From positions 2,122,001 to 2,186,000 of the forward strand of contig NC_019973.1 of NCBI RefSeq assembly GCF_000230995.2: a DNA stretch of 64,000 nucleotides. The letters run 5' to 3'. The notes beneath the pieces were generated by a model. That model searched no databases. It was not told where the DNA came from and was given only the letters and a program-made list of their open reading frames with translations. Made by a program: the position numbers and the translations under genes. Shown piece by piece: positions 46,891-55,033 of the stretch (position 1 is its first letter; each line of letters starts with the position of its first letter). The stretch comes from Mesorhizobium australicum WSM2073 (GTDB lineage: Bacteria; Pseudomonadota; Alphaproteobacteria; Rhizobiales; Rhizobiaceae).

Positions 46891-47685
46891 TCAGCGCGAG
46901 AAATGATGCAGGGCAATGGCCGAGGCGGCAGCGACGTTCAAGCTGTCGAAGCCCTTCGACATGGTGATCCGCACGGTTTGCAGGCGGGCAAGCAGGCTTT
47001 CGGGCAGGCCTTCGCCTTCGGTGCCGAGATAGAGTGCCAGCCGCTCGCCGCGCCGTGCATCGCGTATGTCGATCCGGCCGCGCGGTGACAATGCGAACTG
47101 GTCATAGCCCCGGCGGTCGAGCTCCGCGGTGAAGCCCGCGGTGTCGGTGAAGGACGCAAAAGGGATCTTGAGCGCGGCGCCGACCGAAACCCGGATCGCC
47201 TTGCGGTACAGCGGATCACAGCATGTCCCGTCCATCAGCACCGCATCGGCGCCGAAAGCGGCGGCGTTGCGGAAGATCGAACCCATATTGTCGTGGTTGG
47301 CGATGCCGACAGGCACGACGATCAGGGCTTGAGCGGGCAAGGCATCCAGCAATGACCCGGCCGGATGCGGCGTCTCCTTGCGGCCGATGGCCAGGATGCC
47401 GCGGTGCATGTGGAATCCGGCAATCGCGTCCATCACCCCGCCGGCGACGACGTAGACCGGCAGGTCCGCTTGCGCCTTGCGCAGCACCTCCTCCAGGCCG
47501 CCAAGCCGGTTTTCCAGGATCAGGATGGATTCGGCGGTGAAGCGCCTCGACGACAAAAGCAGGTCGAGCACCACTTTGCCCTCGGCGACGAAGCGGCCTT
47601 GCCGGCCCGCCAGATCGCGCTCGCGAATATCGAGATAGGCTGCGACGCGCGGATCGCGTGGATCGTCGATGCGAATTGGGTCCAT
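46891..47685 (-). CDS. SpoU/TrmH-family RNA 2'-O-methyltransferase
   Basis: 264 residues. The C-terminal SPOUT knot has motif 1 IANHDNMGSIFRNAAAFG, motif 2 LYLGTEGEGLPESLL and motif 3 FDSLNVAAASAIALH, together forming the SAM-binding trefoil knot. An N-terminal substrate-binding domain (RFVAEGKVVLDLLL) is present. It should methylate ribose in tRNA or rRNA; the exact nucleotide cannot be told. Confidence 0.9.
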   Translation of the reverse strand: MDPIRIDDPRDPRVAAYLDIRERDLAGRQGRFVAEGKVVLDLLLSSRRFTAESILILENRLGGLEEVLRKAQADLPVYVVAGGVMDAIAGFHMHRGILAIGRKETPHPAGSLLDALPAQALIVVPVGIANHDNMGSIFRNAAAFGADAVLMDGTCCDPLYRKAIRVSVGAALKIPFASFTDTAGFTAELDRRGYDQFALSPRGRIDIRDARRGERLALYLGTEGEGLPESLLARLQTVRITMSKGFDSLNVAAASAIALHHFSR

Positions 47686-47786
47686 GTCCCGCTCAACAAT
47701 CGAAAGCGCGGTCCGTGCGCCGGGAAAGACACACCAACCGCGCTCCGGAAATCGTCAGCGAGGTAAACGACCGCGGCAGCGTCCGG

Positions 47787-48155
47787 TCAAGTCCCGGCGC
47801 GGCGCAACCTCTGCGCCATTTGGGACAGATCCTCCTTGCCGCCGCCGAAAATGCCTTCCAGCATGGCGAGCAGTTCGCGCACGGCATCGGATTTGCAGGA
47901 ATAGTAGATCATCTGGCGATCGCGGCGGGTGTCCACGAGGTCCAGCGCCCGCAACTTGGCCAAATGCTGCGAGAGGGCGGATTGGCTAAGCATCACCTTT
48001 TCGGCGATGGCGCCGACCGACATTTCGCCGTCGATCAGATAGCTCATGATCAACAGCCGTTTTTCGTTGCCCATCAGCATCAGAAATTCGGCAGCTGATT
48101 CGGCGTTGGCGATTAGCTTTGTCGAGACCATTGATGCCCCATGCTGTTTGCTCAT
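47787..48155 (-). CDS. ArsR-family regulator resembling NolR
   Basis: 122 residues with one winged HTH: MGNEKRLLIMSYLIDGEMSVG, LSQSALSQHLAKLRALDLVDTRR and QMIYYSCKSDAVRELLAML. The metal-ligand Cys pair (ELCVCDL) of SmtB/ArsR sensors is absent; the equivalent helix reads GEMSVGAIAEKV. Both features and the ADSAA-like N-terminus resemble NolR, the Rhizobium repressor of nodulation and other genes. Whether it is the orthologue cannot be settled here; no nod genes are in the window. Confidence 0.8.
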   Translation of the reverse strand: MSKQHGASMVSTKLIANAESAAEFLMLMGNEKRLLIMSYLIDGEMSVGAIAEKVMLSQSALSQHLAKLRALDLVDTRRDRQMIYYSCKSDAVRELLAMLEGIFGGGKEDLSQMAQRLRRAGT

Positions 48156-48302
48156 CGAGGCGCCATGGGGGCAATGGCGCCTGAATCCATAAATTCACGT
48201 GTGAAGGTGCCGACGAGTCAGCACCACACCTAAAGCCTAGAACATTTCTTTCAAATCTCAAGCGTTGCTTTTGATCAAATGCAATTTAATCTCGCTTTGC
48301 GC

Positions 48303-49082
48303 CTAGGATGCCGCCCTGGCGGCCCTCGCCATTTCAACCAAAACGGGACGCAATTCCTGCGAATTTGCCAGTGGTTGTGGGAAGAATACCCGGCAAACAT
48401 CGTCCCCGGACACCAGATCCATGCCATCGGCGTCCAGCCCGGCGATGCTCCAGCCAGCACCTGGCGCCTTGGCAAAATGATGGGCGTAGTTGGCGATCGC
48501 GTCGAGATGGTCCGCATTCATGTGCTCGACGGCTGACTGTTCGCTCGCCGCGAGCTCTTCGACAATCGGCCCGGCGGTGACCAGATCGGCCCGGTCGAGC
48601 AGATAGGCCTTGCCGAAGCCGCCGTTGAGACTGGCGCGCTGCGGCTCGAGGCGAAAGATTGAGAAGTCGCCGAGCCCGGCATAGAGGCTCGCCTTGGGAT
48701 TGCGGTTGAGATAGCGGCGCGCGGCGCGAGCTTGGGCCTGCGAGCCGCGCTCCAGCCGCGAGGCCTGGCAGGCCAGCGTCAGCCGCGGATGCGCCAGCGG
48801 ATCGCCTTTGCCGGGCTCCCCGAGCAGAAGGGAACAGCGGGGATCGGCAAGCAGGGCCGACGTGTGCGCCGCGAGCATCGACACCAGGATGAGCGATGCG
48901 CCGTCAATGTCGGTGGCGACGCCGACCCGGCTCGCCAGCGGCGCCCCGGTCCCCGGTTCCAGCACCGCCAGGGCGCCGAAACGGGCACTGCGCAGAAGCG
49001 TTTTCGCCAGGCGGATCGCCTCGGCGTCGGTCTCGCGGATGACATCCTTCTTTCGATCGTCCAAGGTTTCTCGCCCTGCCAA
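48303..49082 (-). CDS. HugZ-like split-barrel FMN-type protein with DUF2470
   Basis: 259 residues. The N-terminal half is a PNP-oxidase-like split barrel (LLRSARFGALAVLEP, ASRVGVATDIDGASLILVS, HTSALLADPRCSLLLGEP). The C-terminal half has the DUF2470 signature VEHMNADHLDAIANYA. Proteins of this layout include HugZ/HutZ, which bind and degrade heme. No heme uptake genes adjoin, and no Fur-box is evident. The start appears to be TTG at 49082 with GGAAAT upstream. Despite the fold name, no link to the B6 island is implied. Confidence 0.78.
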   Translation of the reverse strand: MAGRETLDDRKKDVIRETDAEAIRLAKTLLRSARFGALAVLEPGTGAPLASRVGVATDIDGASLILVSMLAAHTSALLADPRCSLLLGEPGKGDPLAHPRLTLACQASRLERGSQAQARAARRYLNRNPKASLYAGLGDFSIFRLEPQRASLNGGFGKAYLLDRADLVTAGPIVEELAASEQSAVEHMNADHLDAIANYAHHFAKAPGAGWSIAGLDADGMDLVSGDDVCRVFFPQPLANSQELRPVLVEMARAARAAS

Positions 49083-49175
49083 GTTGATTTCCTATTCCAC
49101 TTGTCAGCCGATGATGCCGGACTTGGCAAGGGGAGGTGCCCGCGCAAACCGCTTCGCGGCTTGGGGCGACACGCC

Positions 49176-49937
49176 TTACTTCGGCGCCATGCGGATGGCG
49201 CCGTCGAGGCGGATGGTCTCGCCGTTCAGCATCTGGTTTTCGACGATGTGCAGGGCAAGCGCGGCATATTCGGATGGTTCGCCGAGGCGCGACGGGAAAG
49301 GCACGGCGGCGCCCAGCGAATCCTGCACCTCCTGCGGCATGCCGGCCATCATCGGCGTCTTGAAGATGCCGGGCGCGATGGTGCAGACCCGAATGCCGGA
49401 TCGGGCTAGATCGCGCGCCACCGGCAGCGTCATGCCGACGACACCGCCCTTCGAAGCCGAATAGGCCGCCTGGCCGATCTGGCCGTCATAGGCGGCGACC
49501 GAAGCGGTGTTGACGATGACGCCGCGCTCGCCGCCCCGCAGCGGCTCGAGTTTCGCGGCGCGGTCGGCGACCAGGCGGATCATGTTGAACGTGCCGATCA
49601 GATTGACCTCGATCACCCTGCGGTACTGGTCGAGCGGATGCGGTCCATCCTTGCCGATCGTCTTCACGCCGATGGCGATGCCGGCGCAATTGACCAGGAT
49701 GCGCGGCTCGCCCAGCTTGGCGGCAGCCTCGGCCAGGGCGGCGACGGCACTGTCGGCACTCGCGACGTCGCACTGGACGGCGATGCCGCCGATCTCGGCC
49801 GCGACCTTGGCCGCGCGCTCGATGCCGACATCGAAGATGGCAACGTTGGCTCCCTTGGCGGCAAGCGCACGAGCGGTTGCCTCGCCAAGGCCGGAGCCGC
49901 CGCCGGTCACGATTGCTATCTGGCCGCTGGGATTCAT
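49176..49937 (-). CDS. Short-chain dehydrogenase, 3-hydroxyacyl-CoA dehydrogenase type 2-like
   Basis: 253 residues. NAD motif [21 protein letters not shown], catalytic Ser in [10 protein letters not shown], the YSASKGG pair, and a [13 protein letters not shown] loop typical of the HSD10/type II hydroxyacyl-CoA group. Probably oxidises a short branched 3-hydroxyacyl-CoA in lipid or isoleucine breakdown, though no other such genes adjoin. Confidence 0.85.
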   Translation of the reverse strand: MNPSGQIAIVTGGGSGLGEATARALAAKGANVAIFDVGIERAAKVAAEIGGIAVQCDVASADSAVAALAEAAAKLGEPRILVNCAGIAIGVKTIGKDGPHPLDQYRRVIEVNLIGTFNMIRLVADRAAKLEPLRGGERGVIVNTASVAAYDGQIGQAAYSASKGGVVGMTLPVARDLARSGIRVCTIAPGIFKTPMMAGMPQEVQDSLGAAVPFPSRLGEPSEYAALALHIVENQMLNGETIRLDGAIRMAPK

Positions 49938-50021
49938 GGCGTCATCCTTCCCGTGAGAATGGGCTTGCTATCAAACAGGGACGGATCAGGCCCGGATTGA
50001 AGGGCCGGGTCAAGCCATCGC

Positions 50022-50546
50022 CTAGACGTGCTCGGCGGCCCTGGCCTGGCTGGCGTGACCGACCTCGCCGGAAAGCCTGGCAACCGCGCCGGGCGTGATC
50101 TCGTGCGACAAAAGGCGGTCGAGGTCGACAGGCCTAGGCATCGAAATCTGACCACGGGGGATGCGCTTGAAGCCGAGCGGCCCGTAATAAGGTTCGTCGC
50201 CAACCAGGATGACGGCCGGCGCGCCAGCCTTGGCGGCCGCCTCCAGCGCGATCGCTACCAGCCGGCGGCCGATGCCGAGGTTCTTGAAGGCCGGCCGTAC
50301 CGCGAGTGGCCCAAGCATCAGCGCCCGGCCGGCCCCCGCCGCTATGCGGGTCATGCGCACCGAGGCGACGACGAGGTCGCCGTCGACCGCGACAAAGGAC
50401 AGGGCGCGCTCGTGGCCGCCGGCCTCGCGGATCTTGTAGGCGGCCAGCACGAAACGGCCGGGGCCGAAGGCCTCGTCGTTAATGGCTTCGATTTGAGGGT
50501 CATGCGCCGGAGTTTCCGGCAGGTATTTCACGTCGGCAAGGCTCAT
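50022..50546 (-). CDS. GNAT-family N-acetyltransferase
   Basis: 174 residues. Acetyl-CoA pocket motif MLGPLAVRPAFKNLGIGRRLV (R/Q-x-x-G-x-G/A type), followed by VILVGDEPYYGPLGFKRIP, typical of the YhbS-like subgroup. Substrate is unknown. The ATG ending at 50546 is preferred; the frame is open further upstream without similarity. Divergent from the glutathionyl-hydroquinone reductase gene. Confidence 0.85.
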   Translation of the reverse strand: MSLADVKYLPETPAHDPQIEAINDEAFGPGRFVLAAYKIREAGGHERALSFVAVDGDLVVASVRMTRIAAGAGRALMLGPLAVRPAFKNLGIGRRLVAIALEAAAKAGAPAVILVGDEPYYGPLGFKRIPRGQISMPRPVDLDRLLSHEITPGAVARLSGEVGHASQARAAEHV

Positions 50547-50813
50547 GGTCTTTGCGTTCCGGTAGAGGAGGAAAGATTGCTGCAAACGGCAGCATTCGCC
50601 AGTCAGCGCTTCATCAAGCGCGGGCGCCCTTTCGTCGTCGGTCAAACCGGATCAAAGCAAAGTCGAACATGCGGAGTGTCCGCTAGCATCAATTTTGCGC
50701 CGCCGCAATCGACCCGTTCGCTGGCACTACCGATTGACGATCTGTTCAGCCCTGGATGCTTTCCGCCTTGCCGCATCGCGCCCTACATGACGGGAAACCC
50801 GAAAGGACAATTC

Positions 50814-51806
50814 ATGGGATTGCTCGTCGACGGCAAATGGCAGGATCGCTGGTACGACACGAAGAACAGTGGCGGCAAGTTCGTGCGGGCGCAGTCGCAA
50901 TGGCGCGACTGGATCACGCACGACGGCAAACCCGCCGAAGGCCGCAGTCGCGGCTTCAAGGCGGAGCCCGGCCGCTATCACCTTTACATCTCACTCGCCT
51001 GTCCCTGGGCGCACCGGACGCTGATTTTTCGCACGCTGAAGAGGCTGGAAGGCATCATTTCCGTCTCGGTGGTTCACCATTTCATGGGCGCGGACGGTTG
51101 GACGTTTCTCGCCGAGGACGGCGCCACCGGCGACACGCTCTATGGTCTCGACTTCCTGCACCAGATCTACACCAAGGCCGATCCTGCCTATTCAGGCCGG
51201 GTGACGGTGCCGGTGCTGTGGGACAAGAAGGAACAGACGATCGTCTCCAACGAATCCTCCGAGATCATCCGGATGCTCAATTCGGCCTTCGACGAATGGG
51301 GCGACGCCAGCTTCGACTTCTACCCCGAGGCCTTGCGCGGCGAGATCGACGCGATCAACGGGCTGGTCTATCCCGCCGTCAACAATGGCGTCTATCGAGC
51401 CGGTTTCGCCACCACGCAAGCGGCCTATGAGGAGGCGTTCGGCGCGCTGTTTTCGGCGCTCGATACTCTGGAACATCGCCTTTCCAGGCAGCGCTACCTA
51501 GTGGGTGATCGCATCACCGAGGCCGACTGGCGGCTGTTCACCACCCTGGTGCGCTTTGACCCGGTCTATGTCGGACACTTCAAGTGCAACCTGCGCCGCA
51601 TCGCCGACTATTCGAACCTGTCGAACTATCTGCGCGACCTCTATAGCGTGCCTGGCGTCGCCGGGACCGTGAACCTGCGCCACATCAAGGCGCATTATTA
51701 CGGCAGCCACGATACCATCAACCCGACCCGGATCGTGCCGGTCGGGCCGACGCTCGACTATGGCGCGCCGCATGATCGGGCGCGGTTCGGAAGGGCTGCT
51801 GCCTGA
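50814..51806 (+). CDS. Glutathionyl-hydroquinone reductase (Xi-class GST)
   Basis: 330 residues. It reduces glutathionyl-hydroquinones with a second glutathione. The catalytic Cys is in ISLACPWAHRTLIF; other marks are VPVLWDKKEQTIVSNESSEI and a C-terminal all-helical domain with the conserved Tyr-rich ITEADWRLFTTLVRFDPVYVGHFK. AAAGGA lies before the ATG. Normal length for the ECM4/YqjG family. Confidence 0.92.
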   Translation: MGLLVDGKWQDRWYDTKNSGGKFVRAQSQWRDWITHDGKPAEGRSRGFKAEPGRYHLYISLACPWAHRTLIFRTLKRLEGIISVSVVHHFMGADGWTFLAEDGATGDTLYGLDFLHQIYTKADPAYSGRVTVPVLWDKKEQTIVSNESSEIIRMLNSAFDEWGDASFDFYPEALRGEIDAINGLVYPAVNNGVYRAGFATTQAAYEEAFGALFSALDTLEHRLSRQRYLVGDRITEADWRLFTTLVRFDPVYVGHFKCNLRRIADYSNLSNYLRDLYSVPGVAGTVNLRHIKAHYYGSHDTINPTRIVPVGPTLDYGAPHDRARFGRAAA

Positions 51807-52304
51807 CTACCAATAGGGCGATGCTGGCACGTTGGCGAAAATTTCGGCGATCCGCCGCAGCGTTGCCGGCGTCGTGCCCTCCGGCAGGCGATCGAGCGGG
51901 AAAAAGCCGGCCTCGGCGATTTCATGGTCTGGCAGTTTCGGTGCGGTGCGGCTGAAATGCTCGACGAGGTAGAAGCCGACATGGTCGCGCCGGCTGGCAC
52001 GGCGGTTGAAATGCATCGATTTGAGAATCGGCGCGTCCGTGATCTGGATGTTGCCTTCCTCGTAAAGTTCGCGCGCCAGCGCTTCGGCCATCGTCTCGCC
52101 GACCTCGACGCCGCCGCCGGGAAGCTGCCAACCGGGCACATAGGTATGGCGGATGAGGAAGACGGAATTGGTGGCGGCATCGTGGATCAGGCCGCGCACA
52201 CCGAGCGTCATCGGCCGCCGCAGCACGAAATAGAGATGGAACAGCCGGGCCCTCAAACCCGCCCAGCCGGTCTGGCGGAACGGAGCCTCCTCGTCGCTCG
52301 CCAT
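51807..52304 (-). CDS. NUDIX hydrolase
   Basis: 165 residues. A complete NUDIX box: GGGVEVGETMAEALARELYE followed by EGNI, with WQLPGGG before it. The family cleaves nucleoside diphosphates linked to another group; substrate unknown. Stop codons of this gene and the convergent reductase gene are adjacent with no spacer. Confidence 0.9.
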   Translation of the reverse strand: MASDEEAPFRQTGWAGLRARLFHLYFVLRRPMTLGVRGLIHDAATNSVFLIRHTYVPGWQLPGGGVEVGETMAEALARELYEEGNIQITDAPILKSMHFNRRASRRDHVGFYLVEHFSRTAPKLPDHEIAEAGFFPLDRLPEGTTPATLRRIAEIFANVPASPYW

Positions 52305-52357
52305 CAGTAGCGAAACCGTGGGTGGAAAGGGGCGCGCACGTCGCCTATGAAGGAGGG

Positions 52358-53287
52358 ATGTTCAGGCTCGCGCATATTTCCGATGTCCATCTGGGGCCGC
52401 TGCCCGATGTATCCTATCGCGATCTCGCCTCCAAGCGCGTGCTCGGTTATGTCAACTGGCAGCGCAACCGCCGCCGCCACATGCACGACGCCGTCATCGA
52501 CTCCATCGTCGCCGATATCAAGGCGCAAAATCCGGACCATCTCGCCGTCACCGGCGACCTCGTCAACCTGGCCCTCGACGGTGAGATCGAGATGGCCAAA
52601 CACTGGCTGGAGACGTTGGGGCCACCGCATGACGTTTCGGTGGTGCCGGGAAACCATGATGCCTATGTGCCCGGCGCCTTCGACAAGGTCTGCCGGTCGT
52701 GGGCGGCGTGGATGAGCGGAGACGGTGTCAACACGCCGGTCGACCGCAATGCCTTCCCGTATCTGCGCGTGCGCGGCAATATCGCGCTGATCGGGGTTTC
52801 GACGGCGCGCGCCACGGCGCCCTTCATGGCCAATGGTTTTTTCATGGAGGGGCAGGCGGCTCGGCTCGGCAAGATACTCGAGAGCACGGCGAAGCAAGGG
52901 CTATTCCGCGCGATCATGATCCATCATCCGCCCCTGCGGGGCGCTGTCTCCCAGCACAAGCGGCTGTTCGGCATCGCCCGCTTCCACAAAATCGTCCGCC
53001 GCCATGGCGCGGAGCTTGTGCTGCACGGCCATTCGCATCTGCCGTCGCTGTTCCAGATTGGGCTTCGCGGTGCAAAGATCCCGGTCGTCGGGGTCGCCGC
53101 CGCCGGCCAGGCGCCGGGCGGCAATCACCCGGCAGCACAGTACAATCTGTTCGACATCGACGGCGAAAAGGGTAACTGGCGTATCCACCTGACGCGGCGG
53201 GGTCTGACCGGACCGTCAATACCGCCTTCCGATCTGCAGAGCCTGGAACTCGGGGTCGAGCCCGGCGAGGCTATGGCCGCCAGTTGA
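52358..53287 (+). CDS. Calcineurin-like metallophosphoesterase
   Basis: 309 residues. All five motifs of the family are visible: HISDVHLG, TGDLVN, PGNHDAY, IHHPPL and LHGHSH. They bind two metals and hydrolyse phosphoesters; CpdA-type cAMP phosphodiesterases have this size but the substrate is open. AGGAGGG directly precedes the ATG. The 3' end overlaps the convergent gene by 17 bp. Confidence 0.88.
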   Translation: MFRLAHISDVHLGPLPDVSYRDLASKRVLGYVNWQRNRRRHMHDAVIDSIVADIKAQNPDHLAVTGDLVNLALDGEIEMAKHWLETLGPPHDVSVVPGNHDAYVPGAFDKVCRSWAAWMSGDGVNTPVDRNAFPYLRVRGNIALIGVSTARATAPFMANGFFMEGQAARLGKILESTAKQGLFRAIMIHHPPLRGAVSQHKRLFGIARFHKIVRRHGAELVLHGHSHLPSLFQIGLRGAKIPVVGVAAAGQAPGGNHPAAQYNLFDIDGEKGNWRIHLTRRGLTGPSIPPSDLQSLELGVEPGEAMAAS

Positions 53288-53885
53288 GAACCATGGCCGA
53301 GATGCGGTCCCACAGCAGCGCGGCCGACACCGCCAGACCAACCAGCGCGCCGGCGGCGACCAGCCCAAGCCCCGACAGGAAGGCCGACCAGCCCTTGCCT
53401 TGCGTCGATGCTCGCAGCGGTGGCTCGGCTTCCGCGACCTCGGCGCGTTTCATGCCGGCGACCGCCGGCTCGACGCCACCTTCCATCATCCTCTGGCGCT
53501 CGACGATGCGCTCGGCCACATAACGCGTCACGGAATCGGCGACCAGCTTCATCTCGGTCGACTCGGCAAGCACGACCCGGCCAATGCGTGTATCCTTGAG
53601 GAAGCGGTAGGTGCGACGGTCGCGTCCCATCGCGACATGGCTGACGGCGTCGATCCACAGGCGCGGCTGCAGCCCCGAGGAGACGACAAAGTCGAAATTG
53701 TCCATGTCGGCTGGAACGTCGGCGAAGATGGGCGCGAGGTCCGCGGCCAACAGGTCCAGGCGCATGCGGTGCGCCTCACGCATGTCGACGACGACATCGT
53801 CGCGGTCAGCGAAGGCATTCTTCACATCACGGATGGCATCGGACAGTTTCTTTGACGGATCGATCTTCTCGCCTGCGTCCTTCAT
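53271..53885 (-). CDS. Conserved hypothetical protein with C-terminal membrane anchor
   Basis: 204 residues. A soluble N-terminal part (VVVDMREAHRMRLDLLAADL, VVSSGLQPRLWIDAVSHVAM) is followed by a helical segment and one C-terminal membrane helix (LSGLGLVAAGALVGLAVSAA, about 175-195). Tail-anchored layout; no family recognised. Its 3' end overlaps the metallophosphoesterase gene tail by 17 bp on the other strand. Confidence 0.75.
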   Translation of the reverse strand: MKDAGEKIDPSKKLSDAIRDVKNAFADRDDVVVDMREAHRMRLDLLAADLAPIFADVPADMDNFDFVVSSGLQPRLWIDAVSHVAMGRDRRTYRFLKDTRIGRVVLAESTEMKLVADSVTRYVAERIVERQRMMEGGVEPAVAGMKRAEVAEAEPPLRASTQGKGWSAFLSGLGLVAAGALVGLAVSAALLWDRISAMVLNWRP

Positions 53886-53994
53886 CGGCGTGGCCTCGCG
53901 GGTTTGGTTAACAGGCAGTTAACACAGCCGAAGGCAAAATGCACTCGCGAGATCAAGACGGCAAGGGCGCCCGCTCGGTGCCGCGCGGGACGTC

Positions 53995-54795
53995 TCAGCC
54001 GGTCGCGGCGAGTTTCGGGCGCAAGGGCCTGGCGCGGCGGTTCATGTTGCGCTGGATGATCGTGGCGACCAGATCGGGCGCCTCCTCGATCAGCATATGG
54101 CCAGCCTCCAGCACGTGGTGCACGTGAAATCGCGCGGGCAGACCATCCATTTGGGTAACGGGTAGCATCGGGTCATTGCTCCCCCATACCACCATCACCG
54201 GCATGGCCAGTGTGTCCAACCGGTCGTGCGGGATGACGCCCTGCCGGTCGTCGCTGGTCATGGCGGCAGCAATCTCGATGAGTTGCTCCACCTGGCCGGG
54301 TCGCCCGCGCATGTCGCGAATGGTATCCACGGTGCGGTCGACGGGGCGCGTCAGCGGTCCCGACATCGCGCTTAGGCACGCCCGGATGTCGGAGGGGTCC
54401 CTTGCGGCGGCAAAGCGGCGCAACAGCGGGCCATTGATCTCGGGGCCGAAGCCGCCCGGCGCCAGAAGTGTCAGCGAGGCCACCCTCTCGGGTTCGGCCA
54501 GTGCCATCAGCGTCGCCACCGCGCCGCCCATCGAGTGGCCCACCAGATGAACGCGCTTCACCGATCGCGCGGCGAGATCGGTCAGGACGGCCCTTGCCGC
54601 CACCTTGGCCGGGCCGGCGCCGGGGAAATCGAGCGACAGCCCGTGCCCCGGCAAGTCATAAGCGAGTGTGCGCACCGCAGGCGACAGCGACGGGATCACT
54701 TCGTGCCAGACACCGTGGCAGCCGCCAAAACCATGCAGCAGGGCGATGGCCTTCGAGCCAGCACCCTGTTCGGTGGCGTGAAGCGATGCGATCAT
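53995..54795 (-). CDS. Alpha/beta hydrolase
   Basis: 266 residues. Oxyanion HG motif in LLHGFGGCHGVWHEV, nucleophile elbow LVGHSMGGAV (Ser), acid in VWGSNDPMLP and His in EAGHMLIEEAPD. Typical of small esterases or C-C hydrolases. No neighbouring pathway indicates a substrate. Confidence 0.85.
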   Translation of the reverse strand: MIASLHATEQGAGSKAIALLHGFGGCHGVWHEVIPSLSPAVRTLAYDLPGHGLSLDFPGAGPAKVAARAVLTDLAARSVKRVHLVGHSMGGAVATLMALAEPERVASLTLLAPGGFGPEINGPLLRRFAAARDPSDIRACLSAMSGPLTRPVDRTVDTIRDMRGRPGQVEQLIEIAAAMTSDDRQGVIPHDRLDTLAMPVMVVWGSNDPMLPVTQMDGLPARFHVHHVLEAGHMLIEEAPDLVATIIQRNMNRRARPLRPKLAATG

Positions 54796-55033
54796 TGAAA
54801 TGTGAAAGCTTATTACGGGACGGGAAAATTACGGGACGGGAAGATGGGAATGCGGCTGGATTGCTCCTTGTCCAGCACGATGGCCAGTAAAATTTTCGCG
54901 ACGACTGGCGGTTGCGCTCTCTCGACCTTGCGAAGTCGCCTGACAAAGCCGACAAATCCGTCGTATCGGGGTTTTGCCACCTACTTTCGGCGGCCAACAA
55001 TTCGGTTGGTCCAAACAACCCGTTGGTGGGACG

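Noticed and set aside
48303..49082. Pyridoxamine 5'-phosphate oxidase-like protein as part of the B6 island
   Set aside because: The fold is shared, but the DUF2470 domain marks the HugZ heme-related group and the gene is 11 kb away from the island.
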